Origin: Micromonospora yangpuensis
GTDB taxonomy: Bacteria > Actinomycetota > Actinomycetes > Mycobacteriales > Micromonosporaceae
Direction: 5' to 3'
Assembly: GCF_900091615.1 (NCBI RefSeq)
Contig: NZ_FMIA01000002.1
Coordinates: forward strand, 310,001 to 374,000
Length of the DNA: 64,000 bases
How positions within the stretch are numbered: position 1 is the first letter of the stretch; each line of letters begins with the position of its first letter. Position numbers and translations under genes: made by a program. The notes under the pieces were generated by a model. It was not told where the DNA came from and did not search any database. It saw only the letters and a list, made by a program, of their open reading frames with translations. Below are positions 8,451 through 16,309 of this stretch, in pieces.

Positions 8451-10049
8451 CTAGGCGACGGGCGTCGGCAGGGCACGGGCCCATTCGACCTTGCCCTCGG
8501 CGGTGGGGGAGTGGGAGGTGAGCACCACCGGTACGTCGAGGGCCACCGACACCGCCTCCGGCCAGTCCTCCGGCGTCCCGGGGTCGTACACCGGACGGGC
8601 GTCGAGCAGCCGGGCGGTCAGTGCGGCCTGCCGATCGAGGTCACCGGCCGGACCGGGCACCAGCCGGTCGAAGCCCGGGTCCGGTGCCGAGCCGCCAGGG
8701 CGACGGGGCATCAGCGGGTCGAGGGCCCGGCCGGGGACCGGCCCGCCAGGGTCGCCAGGCACCAGCCGCTCGGTGACTGAGCCGTCAGGGGCGACAGGGA
8801 CCAGCCGGTCGGTGGCCGAGCCGTCAGGGTCGACAGGCACCAGCCGGTCGGTGACTGAGCCGTCAGGGCCGCCGGGGGCCAGTTCGTCGGGCGTACTGTA
8901 GCGGCGGCAGATCCGCAGGTCCAGGCCCCGGTCGGCGAGGTCGAGGTGGGTCAGCGCCAGGCCGTCGACGCCGCCGACCACGTCGAGGGCGTACCGGTGG
9001 GCGACCGCGTCGAAGTGGCCGAACCGGAAACGCCCCTGCCACGGGTTCGTCGGGTTGTGCGGGTCGGCCAACGGCAGTGTCGGGTCCTCGGTGACCAGCG
9101 GACCGGGGCCGTGCCGGGTGGTGACGGTCCGCAGTACGCCCAGCCGCTCGGCCTGCCCGGCCAGCCCGGCCTCGGCCAGTAGCGCCTCGGCGTTGGCGAA
9201 GGTGGTGGTGCTCCAGGTGGTGTACGGGTGGAAGCCGTGCCACTCGTCCAGCAGCACCCCCTGCGCCCCCTCGAAGACGCAGGTCCCGGCCCGCAGCACC
9301 CCGGCCAGGTACGTCCGGTCGACGATGGTCACCCGCTCGGCGAATCCGGTGAACGCCGGCAGGCAGTCCTCGACCGGCGGGGCGTCCAGCGGCCCCAGTT
9401 CGGCGGTGAGCCGGTCGGCCAGCGCGGTGAGGCGACGGCGCAGCACCACCGGGTTGTGGCAGTCGGCGACCCGGGGTGCCTCGTCGGGGTGGCTCAGCGC
9501 GTACGCCATGGTCTCGCCCACGCCCAGCCCGCACGAGCCGTGCCGGTCGTCGCCGCGGGCCAGCTCGCGGGCCCGGTTGGCGGCCCGGTGGTACGGGGTG
9601 GCCAGCAGCGCCTCGCCGTCTACGGTGAGCCGGTCGAGGGCGTCCGGCACGCCGACGGCGGCCAGGTGCTCGGCCTCGGCGGCCAGGGCCAGCGGGTCCA
9701 CCACCACCTGCCGGGCCAGGTGGGTCCGCACCCCGGGGCGGAACGTACCCGCCCCGAACTGGGCGAACGTGTGGTGTCGGCCGTCACGCAGGACGACGTT
9801 GTGCGCCGCCTGGGCGCCCCCGTTGAAGCGGATCACGGTGTGCACCGGGCGGGTGGCGCAGAGCCAGTCGACCACGGTGCCCTTGCCGGCATCACCGTAG
9901 GAGAGGTCGACGACCATGACGTGTCGCCCGCCGGCCCCGATTCCCCCACCGGTCCCGTTCGGGCGGGGGAACCGGGGCCGGCGGTGCCGGTCCCCGGCCC
10001 GGCCGGTGCCACCACCGACCGGACCGGGCGTGCGGGTGGTCGGGTTCAT
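8451..10049 (-). CDS. Adenylosuccinate synthetase (PurA) paralogue
   Basis: A 532-residue PurA homologue. The PurA phosphate/catalytic loop is present as YGDAGKGTVVD near residue 50, keeping the catalytic Asp but replacing the usual Glu by Ala. The NGG...H motif is present as NGGAQAAH with the catalytic His. FEGAQGVLLD, TTRHGPGP and GLALTHLDL are also PurA landmarks. The canonical TTTGRPRR-type aspartate-binding loop is replaced by QGRFRFGHFD, which keeps an R-x-R. A low-complexity insert near residues 395-440 contains three 13-residue units (DPDGSxTDRLVPV). The start overlaps the vWA gene stop (ATGA); an internal ATG at MVVDLSYGD is an alternative that removes a Pro/Gly-rich leader. It is clearly a paralogue within a regulator-kinase-vWA cluster; substrate unknown. 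Confidence 0.8.
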   Translation of the reverse strand: MNPTTRTPGPVGGGTGRAGDRHRRPRFPRPNGTGGGIGAGGRHVMVVDLSYGDAGKGTVVDWLCATRPVHTVIRFNGGAQAAHNVVLRDGRHHTFAQFGAGTFRPGVRTHLARQVVVDPLALAAEAEHLAAVGVPDALDRLTVDGEALLATPYHRAANRARELARGDDRHGSCGLGVGETMAYALSHPDEAPRVADCHNPVVLRRRLTALADRLTAELGPLDAPPVEDCLPAFTGFAERVTIVDRTYLAGVLRAGTCVFEGAQGVLLDEWHGFHPYTTWSTTTFANAEALLAEAGLAGQAERLGVLRTVTTRHGPGPLVTEDPTLPLADPHNPTNPWQGRFRFGHFDAVAHRYALDVVGGVDGLALTHLDLADRGLDLRICRRYSTPDELAPGGPDGSVTDRLVPVDPDGSATDRLVPVAPDGSVTERLVPGDPGGPVPGRALDPLMPRRPGGSAPDPGFDRLVPGPAGDLDRQAALTARLLDARPVYDPGTPEDWPEAVSVALDVPVVLTSHSPTAEGKVEWARALPTPVA

Positions 10050-11008
10050 AGCCGGGTGACCCCACGGGTCGCCGGGCGGGTCGCCGCCGGCAGCGTCGAT
10101 GCCACGGTCTGCCGGCCGGCGCGCAGCGGGGCCAGCGCCTTGGAGACCGTCGCGGTGGCCGTCGAGCCGGCCCGGTCCAGGTCCCGCAGGCCCTCCTCCA
10201 GCTCGATGGCCTCCTCGCCGAGGCCGATGGTGAGCGCGATGGTCTCGCAGACCGCGTCCAGGTCGTCGAGGGTGACGGCGTTCTGCCCGAGCAGGTCGCG
10301 CCAGAAGTCCAGCACCTTCGAGTTGCGGGCGTAGTGGCTGCCGGCGGGGAGCAGGTAGTACGTGTCCCAGCGCTCGGTGACCTCGTCGACGATCCGCCGG
10401 ACCGGGATGTCCTCGCCGATCCGGTCGCCGATCACCCCGGTCACCTCCCGGTGCTTGACCCCGGCGTACGCCAGCTCGTCGCCGATGATGAACAGGTAGC
10501 CGCGTCGGCCGCGCCTGTCCCAGCTGTCGGTGGCCGTGTGCCGGGCCATGAAGTACAGCGCCAGCTCGTACGACTCCATCATCTGGCCGCCACCGCCGCC
10601 CTCCAGGACGATCCGGCCGAGGTCTTCGTCCATCCGGTTGTCCGACTCGAACTGCCCTACCTGCAGAGGCACCCGGTCGCAGGTGGCGTCGCCGATCGCG
10701 CCGAACATGATCTGCGGGTCGCGGGCGTACCCCTGGCGCTGGAGCAGGCCGAGCAGTTGCGGCAGCTTCTCCTGCAGGGTGCGGGGCACGTGCCCCATCG
10801 ATCCGGTGACGTCGAAGAGCACCGCGATCGGGGTCGACTGCGGGTGCTCGGCCGAGTCGCGGGCCTCCCGCATGGCGTCCCGGGGGTCCAGCGCCGGGTG
10901 GACCGTGCGGGCCCCGCTGTCGCTGTACGAGAAGGCGCTCTTGCCGGCGGCCCGGCGGTACTTCTTGGCCGCGTCGTAGACGTTGGTGGACCAGACTCCG
11001 CTGCCCAT
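10046..11008 (-). CDS. vWA (MIDAS) domain protein
   Basis: A 320-residue soluble protein with a von Willebrand A-like domain. The MIDAS motif DVTGSMG (D-x-x-G-S) is near residue 66, followed by the expected distal Asp (FAIGDATCD-like: FGAIGDATCD) and IIGDELAY. No signal peptide or transmembrane segment is seen. The start ATG 11008 has an excellent AAGGAGG ribosome-binding site in the intergenic gap. It follows the kinase-like gene by 10 bp and overlaps the PurA paralogue by 4 bp, so co-expression is likely. MIDAS proteins bind a metal-dependent partner; in bacteria they often act with ATPases or kinases. The partner here is unknown. Confidence 0.85.
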   Translation of the reverse strand: MGSGVWSTNVYDAAKKYRRAAGKSAFSYSDSGARTVHPALDPRDAMREARDSAEHPQSTPIAVLFDVTGSMGHVPRTLQEKLPQLLGLLQRQGYARDPQIMFGAIGDATCDRVPLQVGQFESDNRMDEDLGRIVLEGGGGGQMMESYELALYFMARHTATDSWDRRGRRGYLFIIGDELAYAGVKHREVTGVIGDRIGEDIPVRRIVDEVTERWDTYYLLPAGSHYARNSKVLDFWRDLLGQNAVTLDDLDAVCETIALTIGLGEEAIELEEGLRDLDRAGSTATATVSKALAPLRAGRQTVASTLPAATRPATRGVTRL

Positions 11009-11018
11009 GGCAGCCTCC

Positions 11019-11999
11019 TTAGGGGGTGAGGGTGAAGGGTCGGAAGGTGCGGGGGCCGTAGACCCGTTCCAGCACCTGGTCGAACTCGCCCAGCAGGTGC
11101 CAGGCGTCGTCGGGCCGGGACCGTAGCTGCCGTTGCTGGCAGCCGCGGGCGAAGGCGAGCAGCTCGCGTGGGGCGCGGCGGCCCATCAGCCAGGTCATGC
11201 AGCGGGCCGCCATCGCCAGGTCGGTGCCCGCCCCGGCCGGCTGCCGGTTGGTCACCTCGGCCGGGTACCAGTCGTCGAAGCCGGGGACCAGCGCCGGCAC
11301 GGTGTGGCCGAGCGGGGTCGAGAAGCACCAGTCGACCAGGACCAGACCGTGCGCGTCCGGCTCGATCAGGACGTGCCGGGGCAGCACCGCGCCGTGCGCG
11401 ATCCCGGCCCGGTGGGCCAGGCCGAGGGCGACCAGCAACCGCCGCCACATCCAGGCCGCGTCCCGCGGGTCGACCCCGTCCGGGTACGCCTGCCGCACCT
11501 CGTCCAGGCTGTGCAACCCGGGTACGGCGGCCAGCACGTTGACCCGCCGTTCGGCACCGGTGGCCGGGTCCCGGTGCCGGAAGCTCTCCACCAGCCGTGG
11601 CACGTACGGCAGGTGCCGGGGATCGCCGCGCTCGACGATGGTCTCCAGCGCGTGCACCTCGCGGGCCATCAGGTCGTTGTCGGCCGGGTTCCGGGGCAGC
11701 TTGAGCAGCCGGTCCGCCCCGACGTCGTAGAGGTCGGCCAGGTCACCGGCGTGCCGCAGCGCGCCGAGGCGGTAGTCGCCGAGCGGGACACCGCCGGTGC
11801 GCTGGGCCTGCCACCTGGTGGTGACCTGGACGAACGCGTCGGTGGCTGTGGCGCGTACCCGGTCGGTGGTGTTGCCCAGGCGGTCGGGGTGCAGGGCCGC
11901 GACCAGCTGGCGGTAGCGGCGGGCCGGGTCGTCCGCGCCGAACAGGTCGGCGTCGGTACGGGCGGCGGCGACCAGCCGCAGGGCCTCGTCTGTCCTCAC
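11019..11999 (-). CDS. J-domain-like plus protein-kinase-like fusion protein
   Basis: A 326-residue protein. Residues 1-60 resemble a J-domain, with an intact HPD tripeptide (YRQLVAALHPDRLG). The remainder resembles a protein kinase-fold: VGADRLLKLPRNPADNDLM could provide the strand and Lys, and HGAVLPRHVLIE followed by LVLVDWCFS corresponds to catalytic and metal-binding loops. The catalytic-loop Asp expected in HRD is not seen (HGAVL instead), while the DFG-position Asp is kept (VDWC), so it may be a pseudokinase or an atypical kinase. It overlaps the Nudix gene by 4 bp upstream and precedes the vWA gene by 10 bp. Function not established; the fold call is moderately secure. Confidence 0.72.
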   Translation of the reverse strand: MRTDEALRLVAAARTDADLFGADDPARRYRQLVAALHPDRLGNTTDRVRATATDAFVQVTTRWQAQRTGGVPLGDYRLGALRHAGDLADLYDVGADRLLKLPRNPADNDLMAREVHALETIVERGDPRHLPYVPRLVESFRHRDPATGAERRVNVLAAVPGLHSLDEVRQAYPDGVDPRDAAWMWRRLLVALGLAHRAGIAHGAVLPRHVLIEPDAHGLVLVDWCFSTPLGHTVPALVPGFDDWYPAEVTNRQPAGAGTDLAMAARCMTWLMGRRAPRELLAFARGCQQRQLRSRPDDAWHLLGEFDQVLERVYGPRTFRPFTLTP

Positions 12000-12748
12000 C
12001 GGATCGTCTCCTCCCGGGCGGGGCGCAGCAGCGCCGGGTGCAGCAGGCGGGCGTCGCCGGCCCGGTAGAGCCGGGCGCGCGGGCCGCCCCGCGCCCCGCC
12101 CCGCTCGGTGCTGGTGCCGGTGCCCTCCACGAAGCCCGGCACGGAGAGCACCTTGCGGTGGAAGTTGCCGGCGTGCAGCTCGTGCCCCCAGACCGTCTCG
12201 TAGACCGCGCGCAGCTCGCCGATGGTGAACTCGGGGTCGAGGAAGCGGGTGGCCAGCGGGGTGTACTCCAGCTTGGACCGGGCCCGCTCCAGGCCGTCGT
12301 CGATGATCCGGGCGTGGTCGAAGGCGAGCGGCCGGCTGGTAAGCGCGGTCACCGGCAGCCAGGCTGCCTCGTCGGCGTCGCTGCCGGCGGCCGGGTCGGG
12401 CAGGTCGGGGGCGAACGCCAGGTGGGCCACGGAGACGATCCGCATCCGGGGGTCCCGGCCGGGGTCGCCGTAGCTGGCCAGCTGCTCCAGGTGCACCCGG
12501 CCGAGCCGCTCGCCGCCGAGCCCGGTCTCCTCGGCCAGCTCGCGGCGGGCGCCGGCGAGCAGGTCCTCGTCGGGGTGGACGAAACCGCCAGGCAGGGCCC
12601 AGTGCCCGGCGTACGGCGGCTCGGCCCGCCGGATCAGCAGCAGGTGCAGCGCGCCGTCGCGGACGGTCAGCGCGACCACGTCCACGGTCACCGCGACCGC
12701 CGGGTACGCCCGGGGGTCGTAGTCGGCGAGAAACTCCTGCTCATTCAC
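11996..12748 (-). CDS. Nudix hydrolase/winged-helix regulator (NrtR-like)
   Basis: About 250 residues from GTG 12748, preferred because GAGGGAG lies 8 bp upstream; ATG 12775 would add nine residues but lacks a ribosome-binding site and abuts the repeated operator. The N-terminal half is a Nudix domain with box GGFVHPDEDLLAGARRELAEET (G-x5-E replaced by D in the GGFVHPDED part, then REL.EE). The C-terminal half (EFTIGELRAVYETVWG...NFHRKVL) matches the winged-helix domain of NrtR-type regulators, which use a Nudix domain to sense ADP-ribose-like ligands. It heads the four-gene cluster and is probably its autoregulator. Whether the Nudix domain hydrolyses anything is open. Confidence 0.82.
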   Translation of the reverse strand: MNEQEFLADYDPRAYPAVAVTVDVVALTVRDGALHLLLIRRAEPPYAGHWALPGGFVHPDEDLLAGARRELAEETGLGGERLGRVHLEQLASYGDPGRDPRMRIVSVAHLAFAPDLPDPAAGSDADEAAWLPVTALTSRPLAFDHARIIDDGLERARSKLEYTPLATRFLDPEFTIGELRAVYETVWGHELHAGNFHRKVLSVPGFVEGTGTSTERGGARGGPRARLYRAGDARLLHPALLRPAREETIR

Positions 12749-12775
12749 GGTACGCACTCCCTCGAAGGCGTTCAT

Positions 12776-12807
12776 CTCGATCTGAGAAGAACTCGATGTG
12801 AGAACAA
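12776..12807. promoter_or_regulatory. Tandem 16-bp direct repeat, probable operator of the Nudix-regulator cluster
   Basis: CTCGATCTGAGAAGAA (12776-12791) is followed directly by CTCGATGTGAGAACAA (12792-12807), 14 of 16 bases identical. It lies 28-60 bp upstream of the preferred start of the Nudix/winged-helix gene. Two adjacent identical-phase boxes upstream of a regulator gene suggest an autoregulatory site. No binding evidence is available. Confidence 0.55.
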
Positions 12808-12932
12808 CTTAGCTCACGATCGGGTGACTGTCCAGCCCTGGTGTTCGGGTGGCGAAACTGACCAGCTGGCGGGCGCATCCGCGTAGAAAGTTCCGTACAA
12901 CTGCCGTACGCTCTCGGCAGAGGTGATGAGAG

Positions 12933-13202
12933 ATGGCACCCAAGACCGAGCGTATCGAGATGCGGACCGATCCCGAGACCAGCGACCTGCTCGCCCGTGC
13001 GGCGCGAACGCGCGACGAGTCGGTCTCGTCCTTCGTCCTCAAGGCTGCGCGCACCGAAGCGGACCGGGTGCTGGCGCGAGCGGATCGGACGATCATGCCG
13101 GCAGAGCAGTTCGACGAGATGATGGCAGCCCTGGACAAGCCCGACGAGTCGACCAGGCTCGCCGATATCGCCGCCAGGCCGCGGAGGTTCCGCCGCAGAT
13201 GA
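12933..13202 (+). CDS. DUF1778 (TacA-type) antitoxin
   Basis: An 89-residue ribbon-helix-helix antitoxin. The opening KTERIEMRTDPETSDLLARAA followed by the helix motif ESVSSFVLKAARTEADRVL is the signature of DUF1778. The C-terminal part (MPAEQFDEMMAALDKPDES) is the toxin-binding tail. The TGA overlaps the ATG of the GNAT gene by 4 bp, as expected of a coupled antitoxin-toxin pair. Such antitoxins usually repress their own promoter through the ribbon-helix-helix domain; a specific operator is not evident in the 125 bp upstream. Confidence 0.92.
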   Translation: MAPKTERIEMRTDPETSDLLARAARTRDESVSSFVLKAARTEADRVLARADRTIMPAEQFDEMMAALDKPDESTRLADIAARPRRFRRR

Positions 13203-13933
13203 CCGAATGGCTCTCCGGGCCGCTGGAACCGCAACACGATGTCGAGGATTTCGACTGCGGGGTCGATTCCCTCAACAGGTGGCTCATCGGGCATGCGCGC
13301 AGCGCCGCTGTCAGTGGCACTGCCAGAACGTACGTATGGACAGAAGAAGCTCCTGACCCGGCAGTGATGGCCTACTACGCGATCGCGCCCACCGTGGTCG
13401 TCCGCGATCAACTCAGCAAGAAGCTGGCTGGCGGATCGGGCGACGTACCCGGCTACCTCCTGTGCAAGCTGGCTTTGCACAGGGATCTGCACGGACAGAA
13501 GCTCGGTGGCGAGCTCCTGCTGGACGCACTGGAGAAGATCGTGCGTGCCTCGGATGAGTTCGGCGGTCGCCTGATCGTCGTCGACGCTATCGAATCAGCG
13601 GTGGATTTCTACTGCCGTTACGGGTTCAAGCCTGTCGTGGGGGTGCCCCACCGCCTCGTCATGAAAGTGGCGACCGCGCGGAACGATCTCCGTCTCGGGA
13701 GCCTGCGGCTGTCTTCCAACCGGGAGGCGGGCCTCGTTTCCATGGTGCTCAACCGCCCGGACGGCTCGTTGACTCCTTTCGTCGGGGACGCTGACGAGGC
13801 GCGTGCAGTCGCCAGGGAAATACTGGCCGCCGCTGAACAGCAAGAGCAGACCGGCGTGACCGGTGCAAGCATTGATCTTCGTGCGGTCATGGTAAGGGCT
13901 CTCGGCAGGGATCCGTTCGGCGAGGAAGCCTGA
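13199..13933 (+). CDS. GNAT-family acetyltransferase toxin with C-terminal extension
   Basis: 244 residues. Residues 1-165 match TacT-like GNAT toxins: SGPLEPQHDVEDFDCGVDSLNRWL at the start, the YYAIAP strand, the acyl-CoA loop region LALHRDLHGQKLGGELL, and DAIESAVDFYCRYGF near the end. These toxins acetylate charged tRNA and arrest translation; the activity is inferred from family. The last 75 residues or so (beginning near TARNDLRLGSLRL) continue beyond the usual end of the domain and contain VSMVLNRPDGSLTPFVGD and an Ala/Glu-rich helix. I do not recognise that segment. The start overlaps the antitoxin stop by 4 bp. Confidence 0.85.
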   Translation: MTEWLSGPLEPQHDVEDFDCGVDSLNRWLIGHARSAAVSGTARTYVWTEEAPDPAVMAYYAIAPTVVVRDQLSKKLAGGSGDVPGYLLCKLALHRDLHGQKLGGELLLDALEKIVRASDEFGGRLIVVDAIESAVDFYCRYGFKPVVGVPHRLVMKVATARNDLRLGSLRLSSNREAGLVSMVLNRPDGSLTPFVGDADEARAVAREILAAAEQQEQTGVTGASIDLRAVMVRALGRDPFGEEA

Positions 13934-13982
13934 GATAGTCGGTCGGTCCAGGCGGGCGTTCGTCAGGCCGGTTCAGCGCGGG

Positions 13983-14840
13983 TCAGGTCAGGGTGCCGGT
14001 GAGGTGGGGGCGTCCGGTCCGGGGATCGTGCAGGGCGAAAGCGCCGTCGGGCGTGCTGTGGAAGCCGACCGTCGCCGGTAGCGGCACCGGCGCCTTGAAC
14101 TCCACCGCCACCGTGTACGCCGCCGGCAGTCGACCCGCCAGGGCGGCCAGGCAGCGGGCCTTGCTCCACATGCCGTGCGCGATCGGGCGGGGGAAGCCGA
14201 ACAGCCGGGCGCCCAGCCGGGAGGTGTGGATCGGGTTGTGGTCGCCGGAGACCCGGGCGTACTCCGTACCAGTCTGCGGGGTGACCCGCCAGTGGGCGGA
14301 GGCCGGCGGCGGCGTGGGACGGTCGCGGTGGTCGCGCCCGGCGCGGCCGTCGGGGGTCGGCTCCCGACGCAGGTACGTCGAGACGCCGTGCCACACCGGC
14401 ACCCCGGCGACCGAGGCGAGCAGCACCACGTCGACCTGCCGGCCCCGCTCGTGCGGGCGCAACCCGTCGGCGTACGCGACCAGGTCGAGGGTCTCGCCGG
14501 CGTCGATCCGGCGGTGCACGGTGATCCGGTTGGCCACGTGCACCAGGCCGATCAGGGGCAGCGGGAAACCCGCACCGGTCATCAGCCGCAGCGCCAACGG
14601 AAAGCCGAGCACGTGCGGGTACGTCCCCGGCACCTCGTCGGTCAGCCGGAAGCCGCAGACCCGGTCGTACTCGGCCAGGTGGGTCCGGTCGACGGTGACC
14701 CCGGCGACGGCGAACTCCACCGCCGGCAGGGTGTCGCCGCCCCGGCGGCCGCCCAGCGGCAGCGCGCCGAGCAGGGCCCGCCGGTACGACGACCCGGCCG
14801 TCGGCAGCCGGTCCAGCTCGATCCGCGTCCGGTCGGTCAT
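13983..14840 (-). CDS. MaoC-family dehydratase (hot-dog fold)
   Basis: 285 residues, a double hot-dog hydratase. The hydratase motif is visible near residue 205 as YARVSGDHNPIHTS (the D-x-x-x-x-H pattern), with RPIAHGMWSKA following. This is the (R)-specific enoyl hydratase/3-hydroxyacyl dehydratase group. The ATG overlaps the stop of the FabG-like gene by one base (TGATG type), so the two are one operon. The pairing with FabG-like reductase and a divergent thiolase matches, from memory, the mycobacterial htdX-fabG4-fadA2 locus. A fatty-acid or polyketide-chain modification role is inferred. Confidence 0.88.
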   Translation of the reverse strand: MTDRTRIELDRLPTAGSSYRRALLGALPLGGRRGGDTLPAVEFAVAGVTVDRTHLAEYDRVCGFRLTDEVPGTYPHVLGFPLALRLMTGAGFPLPLIGLVHVANRITVHRRIDAGETLDLVAYADGLRPHERGRQVDVVLLASVAGVPVWHGVSTYLRREPTPDGRAGRDHRDRPTPPPASAHWRVTPQTGTEYARVSGDHNPIHTSRLGARLFGFPRPIAHGMWSKARCLAALAGRLPAAYTVAVEFKAPVPLPATVGFHSTPDGAFALHDPRTGRPHLTGTLT

Positions 14841-16252
14841 CAGGCCCCCAGCAGGCTCTGGCCGCAGACCCGGACCACGTTGCCGGTGACCGCGCCGGAG
14901 GCGGGCCAGGTCAGCCAGCCGATCGTCTCGGCCACGTCCACCGGCAGGCCGCCCTGGGCGAGGCTGTTCATCCGGCGACCCGCCTCGCGCAGCGCCAACG
15001 GCATCTTGGCGGTCATCCGGGTCTCGATGAACCCGGGGGCGACCGCGTTGACGCTGATCTCCCGCTCCCGCAGGGCCGGGGCCAGCGACTGGACCAGGCC
15101 GATCACGCCGGCCTTGCTGGTGGCGTAGTTGGTCTGCCCCCGGTTGCCGGCGATCCCGGCGATCGAGGAGACCGCGACCAGTCGCCCGCCGGCCGGGACC
15201 AGTTCCCGCTCCAGCAGAAGATCGTTGATCCGTTCCTGGCTGGAGAGGTTGACGTCCAGGACGGTGTCCCAACGGTCGGGGTCCATCCGGGCCAGGGTCT
15301 TGTCCCGGGTGATGCCGGCGTTGTGCACCACCGCGTCGACGCGGCCGTACCGACCGGCCAGGTGTTCGGCGAGCCGGGCCGGCGCGTCCGGGGCGGTCAG
15401 GTCGAGCTGGACGGCGCTGCCGCCGAGCCGGTTCGCCACCGCCGCGAGGGCGTCACCGGCCGCCGGTACGTCCAGGGCCACCACCTGAGCGCCGTCGCGG
15501 GCCAGCACCTCGGCCACCGCCGCGCCGATGCCCCGGGCCGCCCCGGTGACCAGGACCACCTGCCCGTCCAGGGGGCGGTGCCAGTCCGTCGGGGCGGTGG
15601 CCCGGCCGGAACCGACCCGGATGACCTGCCCGGAGACGTACGCCGACCGGCCGGAGAGCAGGAACCGCAGGGTCGCCTCCAGGCTGACCCAGGTGCCGTC
15701 GTCCGCGTCGCCGGTGACGTAGACCAGTTGGGCGGTGCTGCCGCGCCCGAACTCCTTGCCGATGCTGCGGGTCAGCCCCTCCAGGGCCCGCTGGGCGGTC
15801 GCCTGGCGGGGCGTGGCGCACTCCTCGGGCGGGGTGCCCAGCACGACCACCCGGCCACCGGAGGCCAGCGAGCGGGCCCTCGGGTGGAGGAAGTCGTACA
15901 CCTGACGCAGTTGGGTGGAGTCGACGATGCCGGTGGCGTCGTAGATCAGCGCCCCGTTCGCCGCCCTCCGCCGGTCGGCCGCGCCGGCCGTCGTGTCCGC
16001 AGCGCCGCCTGCTGGTTCCGCCGTGCCGGTGGTCGGGTCGGTCGCGGTGTCGCGCATGGTGGCGCCGGTGGCCAGCAGGATCCGGCGGACCCGGTCGGTG
16101 AGCCGGCCGTCGCCGCTGAGCACGAACGGGGCGGGCAGCAGCGGATCGCCGGGGGTGAACCGGCGCAGTCGCGGCGGGTCGGGCAGCCCCAGGCGCTTGA
16201 CCAGGGCACGGCCGGCCGCCGATTGGACGAAAGTCGCGTACCTGTCGGTCAT
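14840..16252 (-). CDS. FabG4-type 3-oxoacyl reductase (SDR, with N-terminal domain)
   Basis: 470 residues, nearly twice a plain SDR. The C-terminal SDR domain carries the cofactor motif TGAARGIG near residue 236, the catalytic Ser in VSSIAG near 363 and YATSK near 376. The N-terminal ~215 residues are a degenerate Rossmann-like domain, characteristic of the high-molecular-weight FabG4 group. These use NAD(H) preferentially in mycobacteria. A Pro/Ala/Thr-rich linker (TTGTAEPAGGAADTTAGA) lies near residue 75. It is the first gene of the MaoC operon. The 57-bp divergent gap to the thiolase contains a palindrome. Confidence 0.92.
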   Translation of the reverse strand: MTDRYATFVQSAAGRALVKRLGLPDPPRLRRFTPGDPLLPAPFVLSGDGRLTDRVRRILLATGATMRDTATDPTTGTAEPAGGAADTTAGAADRRRAANGALIYDATGIVDSTQLRQVYDFLHPRARSLASGGRVVVLGTPPEECATPRQATAQRALEGLTRSIGKEFGRGSTAQLVYVTGDADDGTWVSLEATLRFLLSGRSAYVSGQVIRVGSGRATAPTDWHRPLDGQVVLVTGAARGIGAAVAEVLARDGAQVVALDVPAAGDALAAVANRLGGSAVQLDLTAPDAPARLAEHLAGRYGRVDAVVHNAGITRDKTLARMDPDRWDTVLDVNLSSQERINDLLLERELVPAGGRLVAVSSIAGIAGNRGQTNYATSKAGVIGLVQSLAPALREREISVNAVAPGFIETRMTAKMPLALREAGRRMNSLAQGGLPVDVAETIGWLTWPASGAVTGNVVRVCGQSLLGA

Positions 16253-16260
16253 GGGCGTAG

Positions 16261-16276
16261 CCTACTGGTCGGTAGG
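16261..16276. promoter_or_regulatory. Imperfect palindrome CCTACTGGTCGGTAGG in divergent promoter
   Basis: CCTAC and GTAGG arms flank a six-base centre in the 57-bp gap between the divergent FabG-like and thiolase genes. The size and position suit a TetR-type operator controlling both directions. This is inference from position and symmetry only. Confidence 0.45.
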
Positions 16277-16309
16277 TTGTCGGCAAGTCAGCACAACGGA
16301 GGCGGGTTC

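Noticed and set aside
10046..12068. Long plus-strand frames opposite the vWA, kinase-like and Nudix genes
   Set aside because: Antisense shadows of GC-rich genes; the minus frames carry MIDAS, HPD and Nudix motifs.
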